The notes: generated from the sequence alone by a model not told the origin. A stretch of 24,039 bases of DNA from an uncultured Eubacteriales bacterium (GCA_958414825.1 CATYXQ010000029.1:1-24039); one strand, 5' to 3'. Positions 7,759 through 15,255 are shown, counted from the first letter of the stretch. Made by a program: numbers and translations.

Positions 7759-8839
7759 GAGTTTCTACCTCGCTTAAAATATCAAGTATGCATAGCGCGG
7801 CGACCGCTTCCGTGACGGGAACGGCGCGCACTGCAATGCAGGGGTCGTGTCTGCCGTGAATTTGCAGTATGGCATTTTCGCCGGTGCGAAGATTCACGGT
7901 TTGCTGTTCTTTGTAAATTGAGGGCGTGGGCTTTATTGCGATGCGGAAGAGAATCGGCATACCGTTTGTAATGCCGCCCTGTATACCGCCGCTGTGGTTG
8001 GTCGTGGTGACGATTTTGCCGTTTTGACTGGCAAAGGAATCGTTGTGCGCGCTGCCGAGCATGTCGGCCGCCGCAAAGCCGCTGCCGAACTCCACGCCGC
8101 GCACGGCCGGTATGCCGAACAGTGCGGCGGCCAGACGGTTTTCAACGCCGTCAAACATCGGATTGCCGCGGCCGGCCGGCACACCGACGACGGCGCATTC
8201 TATAACGCCGCCGACCGAGTCGCCGTCTTTCTTTGCAGCCTGGATTTCGCTCTGCATGGCGGCGCCTGCTTCATCAGATAAAACGGGAAAGGCTTTTCTT
8301 CCCGCTTCGTGCAGCCGGGCTTTCGGGTTTAGCGGATCGAACGGCGTATCCGAAACGCCGGCAACTTTTGCAAGGTGCGCGCCGATCTCTATGCCGCGGC
8401 GTGCAAGAATCTGGAGCGCGATTCCGCCGGCTGTGCAGAGCGGCGCGGTGAGCCGACCGGAAAAATGTCCGCCTCCGCGGACGTCGTTTTTGCCGCCGTA
8501 ACGGACAGAAGCCGTATAATCGGCATGTGAGGGGCGGGGAAGATCCCGGAGGTTTGCGTAATCGCCCGAGCGCGTGTCCTTGTTGCGGATGATGGCGGTG
8601 ATCGGCGCCCCGGTCGTTACGTTTTCGTACAGCCCGCACAGAAATTCGGGTATATCGTCTTCGTGCCGCGCGGTGGAAAACGCGTTGCGTCCCGGTGCGC
8701 GCCGCTGCATAAAGGCAAGGAGCGTGTCCATATCGATTTGCTCGCCCGCTGGTATGCCGTCAAGCGTCATTCCGATTGCGGCGGCGTGCGATTCGCCGAA
8801 AATTTCAACGGTTATGTGTTTGCCCATTTGTGAGGACAT
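7745..8839 (-). CDS. aroC: Chorismate synthase
   Basis: This is the FMN-dependent last common step, EPSP to chorismate. The 364-residue protein shows the family signatures FGESH near the N-terminus, RRAPGRN, RPSHADYT, GGGHFSGRLTA, GVEFGSGF, NHSGGIQGGITNG and GRHDPCIAVRAVPVTEA. After FGESH this protein has Ala-Ala where most homologues have Gly, but the catalytic histidine is kept. ATG 8839 is chosen because GGAGGT lies 7 nt upstream and MSSQMGKHITVE matches the family start; an upstream ATG at 8872 would only lengthen the overlap with aroA. The last 35 bases of aroA overlap this gene in another frame, implying translational coupling. Confidence 0.96.
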   Translation of the reverse strand: MSSQMGKHITVEIFGESHAAAIGMTLDGIPAGEQIDMDTLLAFMQRRAPGRNAFSTARHEDDIPEFLCGLYENVTTGAPITAIIRNKDTRSGDYANLRDLPRPSHADYTASVRYGGKNDVRGGGHFSGRLTAPLCTAGGIALQILARRGIEIGAHLAKVAGVSDTPFDPLNPKARLHEAGRKAFPVLSDEAGAAMQSEIQAAKKDGDSVGGVIECAVVGVPAGRGNPMFDGVENRLAAALFGIPAVRGVEFGSGFAAADMLGSAHNDSFASQNGKIVTTTNHSGGIQGGITNGMPILFRIAIKPTPSIYKEQQTVNLRTGENAILQIHGRHDPCIAVRAVPVTEAVAALCILDILSEVETHGHE

Positions 8840-10094
8840 GGCATTTACCTCCGAGTTTCTGAAAGTCTTCAAAAAAGGACGGATAGGATTTGGCGACAGC
8901 TTCTGCGCCGCACACGACTGCGCCGCCAGCAGTTTTGGTCGCCAGAATTGCTGCGCTCATGGCAATGCGGTGGTCGTTTGCCGCGTCGCATATACCGCCG
9001 CAAAGCGTACTGCCTCGTATGATGAATCCGTCCGGCTGACATTCGATGCTGCCGCCAAGCGCGCGAATCATTTCGGCGGTGGTATGCAGACGGTCGCTTT
9101 CCTTGATTTTCAGGCGCGCGCCGCCTCGAATTTGGCTGACGCCGTCGGCCGTCGCCAAAGCGGCGGCAAGCGCAGGAAGCGCGTCGGGCATATCCTCGCC
9201 GTTAAAGGAAACGGCGCGCAGCGGCGCTGCGGCGACGGTAATCTTGTCGCCGAACCACTTTATCGCCGAGCCGGCTTCGGCGAGAACGGCGACTGCGTTT
9301 TTATCCCGCTGTAATGAGTCGGGCAACAGACCCGTGACGGTTACCTTGCCGCCGAGCGCGCCTGCGCAAAGCCAGAAGAGCGCGTTTGACCAGTCTCCCT
9401 CCGCTGTGTAGTCCGGGACGGCGTGAAAACGCTGTCCGCCCGGTACGCGGTATCCCCATGTGTTTTTTTTGATTTGAATGCCGAAGCGCCGCAGTGTTTT
9501 GAGGGTCATATCCACATAACCGGCGGAGACCAACGGCGTTATCAGGCGGATTTCACTGTCTCCTGTAAGCAGGGGCAGAGCGAAAAGCAGTCCGCTGATG
9601 TATTGGGAACTGACGTCCCCACGAATTTCATAGACGCCGCTTTTCAGTCTGCCGCGGCAGGAGATGGGGAGAAAATTGCCGGATACTTCGGCGCCGCCGG
9701 CGCGCATGGCTTCACACAGGTGTTCGAGCGGACGGCGGCGCAGACCGGGCGCGCCGTCCAGCGTATATGCATCATACAGTGCCGCCGCTACGGGCAGCAG
9801 CAGCCGGGCGGTGGTTCCGCATTCGCCTGCAAACAGCGCCGGTGCGCCGTTCTTTTTCAGATTGCCCTTAACCTCGGCGCGAAAGCCCTCTGTCTCGCTG
9901 TGAAAGGAGATGTTCGCACAGAGCGCACAGAGCGCGTTGGCCGTTGCTTTAATATCGTCGGAAAGCGTGGTAAAACGAATGCATGAGCAGCCGTCCGAAA
10001 GCGCAGCGGCAATCAGAAATCGATGTACATCGGATTTTGAGGAGATTGCGCGGATGCAGCCAGACAGCGGGGCGTTTTCAATTTGGATATCCAT
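8805..10094 (-). CDS. aroA: 3-phosphoshikimate 1-carboxyvinyltransferase (EPSP synthase)
   Basis: Transfers the enolpyruvyl group of PEP to shikimate-3-phosphate. The 429-residue length is normal. Visible motifs are SKSDVHR with Lys20 and Arg25, GECGTTAR (90-97; commonly GNSGT or GNAGT), SSQY (162-165), DMPDA with catalytic Asp304, LKIKESDRL (Lys331 to Arg335) and DHRIAM (374-379), with the usual C-terminal SFFEDFQKLGG. ATG 10094 is 7 nt after the aroB stop, with a GAGG site overlapping that stop. The Cys in GECGT is unusual. Glyphosate class I or II cannot be assigned confidently by eye. Confidence 0.96.
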   Translation of the reverse strand: MDIQIENAPLSGCIRAISSKSDVHRFLIAAALSDGCSCIRFTTLSDDIKATANALCALCANISFHSETEGFRAEVKGNLKKNGAPALFAGECGTTARLLLPVAAALYDAYTLDGAPGLRRRPLEHLCEAMRAGGAEVSGNFLPISCRGRLKSGVYEIRGDVSSQYISGLLFALPLLTGDSEIRLITPLVSAGYVDMTLKTLRRFGIQIKKNTWGYRVPGGQRFHAVPDYTAEGDWSNALFWLCAGALGGKVTVTGLLPDSLQRDKNAVAVLAEAGSAIKWFGDKITVAAAPLRAVSFNGEDMPDALPALAAALATADGVSQIRGGARLKIKESDRLHTTAEMIRALGGSIECQPDGFIIRGSTLCGGICDAANDHRIAMSAAILATKTAGGAVVCGAEAVAKSYPSFFEDFQKLGGKCHVLTNGQTHNR

Positions 10095-10101
10095 ATATGC
10101 C

Positions 10102-11151
10102 TCACAGTCCAGCTTCGATCAGCGCGCGTACATCGGAAGCGGGGCTTTTCCGAATAACGCTGTCGCCGATGCGTTCGGGAATAATCAGATTGATAAAGGC
10201 GCCGTCCGATTTTTTATCGGAGAGGGTGAGCGCGGCAAGCGTATCTGCGTCAAAGTCACAGCGGTCGGGCAGGGAACATGCGCAAAGCGCCCGCTCTATG
10301 CGCTCCGCAGTTCCCGCAGCAGCCATGCCGAGCCGTTCCGCGCCGCGCGCAATGACGGCCATGCCGATGGCTACCGCATGTCCGTGCGTGATGCGAAAGT
10401 TCGACGCGGCTTCTATAGCGTGACCCACGGTATGACCGAGATTCAGAAGCTGCCGCTGTCCTCGGTCAAATTCATCGGCGGACACGATATCTCGCTTAAT
10501 TTCGACGCAGCGGGCAATCAGTGCCTCTAAATTTTCATTTTTATAATTCTGAATCTGTTTAAACAGCGCTTCATCGCAGATCACGCCGTATTTCAGCATT
10601 TCCGCAAGGCCGTCCTGCCATTGAAGCGGTTTCAGCGTCTGAAATGTATTTGTGTCGCAGAGCACCAGTTTGGGCTGATGAAATGCGCCGCACAGATTTT
10701 TTCCGTGTGAGAGATCGACGGCGGTTTTTCCTCCGACCGAGGAATCCACGGCGGCGAGCAGCGTGGTCGGCAGCTGAACAAAGTCTATGCCGCGCAGAAA
10801 TACAGATGCCGCAAAGCCGGCCATGTCGCCGGTTACGCCGCCGCCGAGCGCTAAGATCAGATCGCTGCGGCAGAAATGCTTTTGCGCAAGTGTTTCCAAA
10901 AGCTTCTCAAGCGTGGAGAGGCGCTTTTGCGCTTCGCCGTTTGGAAAAATAAAGGAAGAACAGTCGAATCCGGCGCTTTGCACAGCGCGTGCAAGACGGT
11001 CGCCGTATAGTGGAAAAACAAGGTCGTCCGACACGATCATGACGCGCTTGCCACGGGCGATTTTGGCGATTTCCGTTCCGGCCTTGTCAAGCAGACCGGC
11101 GCTGATGTGTACAAAATATTCCGTACTGGTGTGGATCGGGATGGTTCTCAT
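10102..11151 (-). CDS. aroB: 3-dehydroquinate synthase
   Basis: Converts DAHP to 3-dehydroquinate using NAD and a divalent metal. The 349-residue protein carries GGGVTGD (103-109), PTTLLAAVDSSVGGKTAVD (128-146), metal-ligand Glu184 in GLAEMLKYG and NLGHTVGHAIE plus THGHAVAIGM, which supply the metal-binding histidines. ATG 11151 has GAGG 5 nt upstream. An in-frame ATG 17 codons earlier would lie inside tyrA, without family similarity. It lies 7 nt downstream of the tyrA stop and 7 nt upstream of aroA. Confidence 0.96.
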   Translation of the reverse strand: MRTIPIHTSTEYFVHISAGLLDKAGTEIAKIARGKRVMIVSDDLVFPLYGDRLARAVQSAGFDCSSFIFPNGEAQKRLSTLEKLLETLAQKHFCRSDLILALGGGVTGDMAGFAASVFLRGIDFVQLPTTLLAAVDSSVGGKTAVDLSHGKNLCGAFHQPKLVLCDTNTFQTLKPLQWQDGLAEMLKYGVICDEALFKQIQNYKNENLEALIARCVEIKRDIVSADEFDRGQRQLLNLGHTVGHAIEAASNFRITHGHAVAIGMAVIARGAERLGMAAAGTAERIERALCACSLPDRCDFDADTLAALTLSDKKSDGAFINLIIPERIGDSVIRKSPASDVRALIEAGL

Positions 11152-11158
11152 GTTTTCC

Positions 11159-11995
11159 TCACAGTCTGTCGGCTTCGATTTTTCGGGCGTTTCCGTCGGC
11201 AAGCAGCGTGTGCATCATTTGTTTGTCCTCGTTGTCGAGCGCCGTTTTGTATTTTTGCAGATTTTCAATCAGTTCTTCGATCATATTGGAAAGGTTTTCG
11301 CGATTTTCAAAAAACAGTTCAGTCCACATATCCGGATTCAGTCTTGCAACGCGCGTCATGTCCCGAAATGAACCGGCGGAAAAACCGCCGTGCTCGGTTG
11401 CGTATTTGCCCTGTACATAGGCGCTGGAAACGACGTGGGCAAGCTGAGAGGTAAACGCGATGATTTTATCGTGCTGCGAATAGGTGCTGCGTGTGATATG
11501 GCAAAAACCGATGGCACGGCAGAGTTCCGATACCGTTTCAAATGCCTGTGCGTCTGTGCAGTATTCCGTGCAGAGAATCATGGAAGCGCCCTCGAAAAGG
11601 GAAGCAAAAGCGTAATCAAAACCGCTGTGTTCGATTCCGGCCATCGGATGTCCGCCGATAAAACGGAGCGAGGTGCCGGCGACCAGAGCGCCGATTTTGG
11701 TGCAGACTTCGGTTTTGATGCCGCAGGTGTCAAGCAGAATGGCATTCTGCTTGAAAACGCCGAGGTTTTGGCTGATGAATTCAATCGCGGCTTTCGGGTA
11801 GAGCGCAATCAGGATGAGGTCGCAGTTTTTGATGTTTTCGGGCGTGGCTTTTTCGTCGATTGCGCCGATCTCCAGCGCTCGTTCGACAACCGCCGCGTCC
11901 GCGTCCGCGCCGATTACCGTATGCAGTGTGCGCTCCTTAATGGCTTTTGCGAACGATCCGCCTATAAGTCCGAGTCCGCAGATGAAAAGCTTCAT
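11159..11995 (-). CDS. tyrA: Prephenate dehydrogenase
   Basis: NAD(P)-dependent oxidation of prephenate to 4-hydroxyphenylpyruvate, the tyrosine branch. The 278-residue protein has a Rossmann fold with GLGLIGGS (7-14), GGHPMAGIEHSGF (114-126), SQLAHVVSSA (183-192, with the probable catalytic His187) and RDMTRVA (211-217). It lacks both a chorismate mutase domain and a C-terminal ACT domain, so it is the short monofunctional form. ATG 11995 is preferred because AAAGGAC lies 8 nt upstream and the Rossmann strand starts there. A start at 12049 would overlap the aroF stop by ATGA but would add 18 residues outside the fold. A candidate promoter lies in the 50-nt gap to aroF. Confidence 0.94.
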   Translation of the reverse strand: MKLFICGLGLIGGSFAKAIKERTLHTVIGADADAAVVERALEIGAIDEKATPENIKNCDLILIALYPKAAIEFISQNLGVFKQNAILLDTCGIKTEVCTKIGALVAGTSLRFIGGHPMAGIEHSGFDYAFASLFEGASMILCTEYCTDAQAFETVSELCRAIGFCHITRSTYSQHDKIIAFTSQLAHVVSSAYVQGKYATEHGGFSAGSFRDMTRVARLNPDMWTELFFENRENLSNMIEELIENLQKYKTALDNEDKQMMHTLLADGNARKIEADRL

Positions 11996-12016
11996 AGTTT
12001 TTTGTCCTTTGTTCAT

Positions 12017-12045
12017 AGTATAGCAGCTTTCAGCCGATTTTTCAA
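12017..12045 (-). promoter_or_regulatory. Candidate internal promoter before tyrA
   Basis: In the gap between aroF and tyrA the minus strand reads TTGAAA (12045-12040), 17 nt, then TATACT (12022-12017), with an extended TG motif just before the -10. The predicted start lies about 15 nt before the tyrA ATG and still includes its AAAGGAC ribosome site. Such a promoter would express tyrA to aroQ without aroF and outside the attenuator. Confidence 0.55.
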
Positions 12046-13056
12046 TCATCCTTTGTATGCATAAGGACGCACAGCTTCGACCGCCTGCATGACGTCGTCA
12101 AACGCTTCGGGCGTCAGCGACTGCTTGCCGTCGCAGAGCGCGTGCGCAGGATCGTTGTGAACCTCCACAATCAGGCCGTCCGCACCGGCGGCGGTGGCCG
12201 CGATGCACATCGGTTTGACAAGTCGCGCGACGCCGGTCGCGTGACTCGGATCTATGATAACCGGCAGATGCGTGCGTTCTTTCAGTACCGGGATTGCACA
12301 GAGATCAAGCGTGTTGCGTGTAGTAGCCGTTTCAAAGGTGCGTATGCCGCGTTCGCAGAGAATCACCTGCTCGTTACCGCCAGCCATAATGTATTCGGCG
12401 CTCATCAAAAGCTCTTCGATTGTGCTGGCCAATCCGCGCTTGAGCAGAATCGGCTTATTGGTATGTCCGAGTTCTTTGAGCAGTTCAAAGTTTTGCATGT
12501 TCCGCGCGCCGACCTGAATGACGTCCACTTCTTCAAAGAGGGGAAGCTGGGATATATCCATAATTTCAGTTACAATCGGCAGTCCGGTTTCCGCTTTGGC
12601 TTCGAGAAGCAGTTTGATTCCCTCGCCGCGCATACCTTGGAATGAGTAGGGCGAAGTACGGGGCTTGAACGCGCCGCCGCGCAGAAGCTTAGCGCCGCTC
12701 TTTTTTACATCGGAAGCCACTTCGCAGATCTGCGCCTCGGATTCGACGGAGCAGGGGCCGGCAATGACCGCGAAATTCCCGCCTCCGATTTTGACGCCGC
12801 CGATGTCAATGACCGTGTCCATCGGGTGAAATTTGCGGTTGGCGTTTTTGTAGGGTTCCTGAATGCGCTTGACGTTTTCAACAATATCCAGCGCGCCGAG
12901 CAGATCGATGTCTACCTTTGATGTGTCGCCTACAAGCCCGAGAATCGTAGAGTTTTGCCCTTCGCTTTTGTGAACCTTCAGCCCCATGCTCTGAATCCAG
13001 GATTCAAGCTGTTCAAGCTGAGCTTTGTCAGCATTCTGCTTTAGAATAACAACCAT
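12046..13056 (-). CDS. aroF: 3-deoxy-7-phosphoheptulonate (DAHP) synthase, type I-beta with N-terminal regulatory domain
   Basis: First committed step: PEP plus erythrose-4-phosphate to DAHP. The 336-residue protein has a ferredoxin-like N-terminal domain (about 1-70), known in Thermotoga-type enzymes to bind tyrosine and inhibit, followed by the KDPG-aldolase-like barrel: AGPCSVES (99-106), RGGAFKPRTSPYSFQG (126-141), ILLKRG, IDPSHATG with metal-ligand His272, and EVHNDP near 298-303. ATG 13056 is chosen because AAGGAG lies 9 nt upstream and the domain begins there; an upstream in-frame ATG falls in the leader RNA. It is the first structural gene of the aro operon and is preceded by the Phe/Tyr attenuator. 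The symbol is by function; orthologues are also called aroG or aroA(G). Confidence 0.95.
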   Translation of the reverse strand: MVVILKQNADKAQLEQLESWIQSMGLKVHKSEGQNSTILGLVGDTSKVDIDLLGALDIVENVKRIQEPYKNANRKFHPMDTVIDIGGVKIGGGNFAVIAGPCSVESEAQICEVASDVKKSGAKLLRGGAFKPRTSPYSFQGMRGEGIKLLLEAKAETGLPIVTEIMDISQLPLFEEVDVIQVGARNMQNFELLKELGHTNKPILLKRGLASTIEELLMSAEYIMAGGNEQVILCERGIRTFETATTRNTLDLCAIPVLKERTHLPVIIDPSHATGVARLVKPMCIAATAAGADGLIVEVHNDPAHALCDGKQSLTPEAFDDVMQAVEAVRPYAYKG

Positions 13057-13100
13057 GATATTCGTCTCCTTAAAAATAAAAATTATAAAATAATCAAAAT

Positions 13101-13138
13101 AAAAACGGGGCTTGCAGCTTATCTTGCTGCAAGCCCCG
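13101..13138 (-). terminator. Attenuator terminator in the aro leader
   Basis: A perfect 13-bp stem, CGGGGCTTGCAGC / GCTGCAAGCCCCG (13106-13118 with 13126-13138), encloses a 7-base loop. On the minus strand it is followed by TTTTTATTTTG. It lies between the leader-peptide stop and aroF, about 45 nt before the aroF start codon, so it would stop transcription before the structural genes. Confidence 0.93.
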
Positions 13139-13251
13139 TGTATATCCGCAGAGTTCAACTTTTATGCGGTCACAGATTTTTGAACAGCAAAATAAGCCTT
13201 ATCCATAAAATAGATAAAGCAAAAATAAAAATATGCAAATACGCTGTTCAA
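13117..13251 (-). promoter_or_regulatory. Mutually exclusive protector and antiterminator elements of the aro attenuator
   Basis: Segment 2 of the leader RNA, GCTTATTTTGCTG (13197-13185), can pair over 13 positions with one G-U against CAGCAAGATAAGC (13129-13117). That target covers the inner 5' arm, the loop and the first bases of the 3' arm of the terminator, so pairing would break the terminator. Alternatively, GCTGTTCAA (13188-13180) pairs perfectly over 9 bp with TTGAACAGC (13251-13243), and GATAAGGC (13203-13196) pairs with GCTTTATC (13220-13213) with one G-U, sequestering segment 2. The Phe/Tyr codons fall between the protector arms, where a stalled ribosome would break the protector stem. 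The pairings are read by eye; no energies were calculated. Confidence 0.8.
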
Positions 13252-13269
13252 GCACATGTTCCGCATCAT
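13162..13269 (-). CDS. Phe/Tyr-rich attenuator leader peptide
   Basis: A 35-residue reading frame starts at ATG 13269, has AAAGG 10 nt upstream, and ends at TAA 24 nt before the terminator stem. Its middle reads FAYFYFCFIYFMDKAYF: 10 of 17 residues are Phe (6) or Tyr (4), all with TTT or TAT codons. This is the hallmark of a ribosome-mediated attenuator such as the enterobacterial pheA leader. Trp is absent, so the sensed signal should be charged tRNA-Phe and tRNA-Tyr, matching the Phe/Tyr pathway genes downstream. The peptide itself probably has no function. A second ATG directly follows the first. Confidence 0.9.
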   Translation of the reverse strand: MMRNMCLNSVFAYFYFCFIYFMDKAYFAVQKSVTA

Positions 13270-13298
13270 TTTTTGATAACCTTTCTCTGGTTTCCTAA

Positions 13299-13327
13299 AG
13301 TGTAGCACAAAAAAAGGCGCAAGTCAA
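13299..13327 (-). promoter_or_regulatory. Main promoter of the aro operon
   Basis: On the minus strand TTGACT (13327-13322), a 17-nt T-rich spacer and TACACT (13304-13299) form a near-consensus sigma-A promoter with an extended TG motif before the -10. Transcription should start near 13292, giving a leader RNA of about 190 nt to the end of the attenuator terminator, with the leader-peptide ATG about 23 nt inside. Confidence 0.85.
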
Positions 13328-13380
13328 CAGTGAAATTGAAAATTTATTTAGGCAAAGCTATAGAAATATTTCTGTATTTA

Positions 13381-13389
13381 TGCTACAAT
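13381..13389 (+). promoter_or_regulatory. Candidate extended -10 promoter of the deo cluster
   Basis: TGCTACAAT gives a TACAAT -10 (13384-13389) with an extended TG motif, 44 nt before the deoC ATG. The matching -35 (TAGAAA at 13361-13366, 17-nt spacing) is weak. No clear operator is visible. Confidence 0.45.
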
Positions 13390-13432
13390 TTGAGTAGAAT
13401 ACATTAAATTGTCTGAAAATGAGGGAATGAAC

Positions 13433-14107
13433 ATGCCTGTATTATACGGCGGATATACAAAAGAAGAAATTTTAGCGAGAGTCGATCATACGCTTTTGCG
13501 GCCGGACGCTGTTTGGCCGCAAATCCGGCAAATTATAGATGAGGGGATTTCGTATGAGACGGCTTCAGTCTGCATTCCGCCGTCGTTTGTTCGGCGCGCC
13601 GCCGAATATGCGGGCGGTGAAATCAAAATCTGTACGGTGATTGGTTTTCCAAACGGATACAGCACCGCAGCGGTCAAGGTTTTTGAAACTGAAGATGCGG
13701 TCAAAAACGGCGCGGATGAAATCGATATGGTCATTGACATAGGCGCGCTTCGTGCGGGCGATTACGCCGCGCTGCTTGACGAAATCCGCGCGGTTCGGGC
13801 GGCATGTTCGGGAAAAATCCTGAAAGTGATTATCGAAACCTGTCTGCTTAGCACAGACGAGAAAATTCGTATGTGCGAGATCGTTTCCACCTCAGGTGCG
13901 GACTATATTAAAACCTCAACCGGTTTTGCCGGCGGGGGCGCAACCTTTTCGGATATTGAACTGTTTGCTGCTCATGTCCGAGGAATCAAAATCAAAGCGG
14001 CGGGCGGAATACGCAGCATCGAGGATGCGGCGCATTTTATGCGGCTCGGCGCAGAGCGTCTGGGCACAAGCTCGCTGATCCGGCTTTTTGAGGAGGAGAA
14101 AGCGTGA
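13433..14107 (+). CDS. deoC: Deoxyribose-phosphate aldolase
   Basis: Splits 2-deoxyribose-5-phosphate into acetaldehyde and glyceraldehyde-3-phosphate in deoxynucleoside breakdown. The 224-residue protein shows the DERA barrel: VDHTLLRPDA (17-26), DEIDMV with Asp98, KVIIETCLL with Lys131, the Schiff-base lysine Lys160 in YIKTSTGF, and IKAAGGIRS with Lys188. ATG 13433 is chosen because GAGGG (13421-13425) is 7 nt upstream. The frame also contains ATG 13427 and a TTG at 13409, both badly placed for the ribosome site. It overlaps deoB by 4 nt. Confidence 0.96.
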   Translation: MPVLYGGYTKEEILARVDHTLLRPDAVWPQIRQIIDEGISYETASVCIPPSFVRRAAEYAGGEIKICTVIGFPNGYSTAAVKVFETEDAVKNGADEIDMVIDIGALRAGDYAALLDEIRAVRAACSGKILKVIIETCLLSTDEKIRMCEIVSTSGADYIKTSTGFAGGGATFSDIELFAAHVRGIKIKAAGGIRSIEDAAHFMRLGAERLGTSSLIRLFEEEKA

Positions 14108-15255
14108 AACGTGTATTTTTAATCGTCCTTGACAGCCTTGGCGTCGGTGCGATGCCGGACAGTGCGGATTTCGGCGACAGCGGCGCGGATACGCTTGGGA
14201 CAATTCGCCGCTCGCCTCAATTTGCACTTCCGGTTCTGCGTGAATACGGCTTATTCAATATTGACGGAGTCGAAGGCGGCACGGAAGATCCAAAGGGCGC
14301 GTATGCGCGCATGACCGAGGCTTCGCGGGGCAAGGATACGATTATTGGTCATTGGGAAATGTGCGGCGTTTTGTCCGCGCGGGATTTGCCGGTGTATCCG
14401 CATGGGTTTCCGAAAGTGATCATGGATACTTTTGAGCGGCTGACCGGCCGCGGAACACTCTGCAATCTTCCGTATTCCGGTACGCAGGTCATTGCCGATT
14501 ACGGACGGGAGCATATCCGTACTGGAAAGCTTATTGTGTATACCTCGGCTGACAGTGTGTTTCAAATTGCCGCGCATGAGGATGTTGTACCGGTAGAGGA
14601 GCTTTACCGCTGCTGTGAAATTGCCCGAGAAATTTTGCAGGGCGAGTATGGCGTCGGGCGCGTGATAGCACGGCCGTTTGCCGGTGAGTTCCCGTATACG
14701 CGCACGGCGCGGCGGCATGATTATGCGTTGCCGCCCCCGCATGAGACGCTGCTCGACCAGATTTTTGCGGCGGGGCTTGATACGATTGCCGTCGGAAAAA
14801 TCAGTGATATTTTTGCCGGACGCGGAATCGGAAAATCGGTTAAAACCAACGGAAATGCGGACGGTATGCAGAAAACTGAAGCGCTTTTGAAAATGGATTT
14901 TCAAGGACTTGCCTTTGTAAATTTGGTGGATTTTGATATGCTGTACGGTCATCGGCGGGATATTGACGGTTACGCCGCCGCCCTTGGCACATTTGACAAA
15001 TGGCTTGCGTCCTTTATTTCGGATATGCGTCCTGAGGATTTTTTGATGATTACGGGCGATCACGGTTGCGATCCCGGTTTTCGCGGAACCGATCATACCC
15101 GCGAGTATACGCCCCTGCTTGCAATCGGGCGGAATGTGCGCCCGGTCAATCTCGGTACACGGCACAGTTTTGCGGATATCGGCGCGACTGCGGCCGAATA
15201 TTTGAGCGTTGAATACCCATTGCCGGGCGAGAGCTTTTTGCAGCAGATACTGTGA
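14104..15255 (+). CDS. deoB: Phosphopentomutase
   Basis: Interconverts (deoxy)ribose-1-phosphate and -5-phosphate, linking nucleoside phosphorylases to DeoC. The 383-residue protein belongs to the alkaline phosphatase-like metalloenzymes: an N-terminal LIVLDSLGVGAMPDS with metal-ligand Asp10, a conserved ADTLG, GHWEM, and a C-terminal ITGDHGCDPGFRGTDHTREYTP that supplies metal ligands. It starts with GTG, overlapping the deoC stop as GTGA, which indicates translational coupling. The length is typical of bacterial DeoB. Confidence 0.96.
   Translation: MKRVFLIVLDSLGVGAMPDSADFGDSGADTLGTIRRSPQFALPVLREYGLFNIDGVEGGTEDPKGAYARMTEASRGKDTIIGHWEMCGVLSARDLPVYPHGFPKVIMDTFERLTGRGTLCNLPYSGTQVIADYGREHIRTGKLIVYTSADSVFQIAAHEDVVPVEELYRCCEIAREILQGEYGVGRVIARPFAGEFPYTRTARRHDYALPPPHETLLDQIFAAGLDTIAVGKISDIFAGRGIGKSVKTNGNADGMQKTEALLKMDFQGLAFVNLVDFDMLYGHRRDIDGYAAALGTFDKWLASFISDMRPEDFLMITGDHGCDPGFRGTDHTREYTPLLAIGRNVRPVNLGTRHSFADIGATAAEYLSVEYPLPGESFLQQIL

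Noticed and set aside
11996..12049. tyrA start at 12049 overlapping the aroF stop as ATGA
   Set aside because: It would add 18 residues ahead of the Rossmann strand and lacks a good ribosome site, while ATG 11995 has AAAGGAC at proper distance. Kept only as a coupling possibility.
13057..13330. T-box riboswitch as the alternative explanation for the aro leader
   Set aside because: No T-box consensus or specifier-loop arrangement was seen, the leader is only about 190 nt, and a leader peptide with a ribosome site explains the sequence better.
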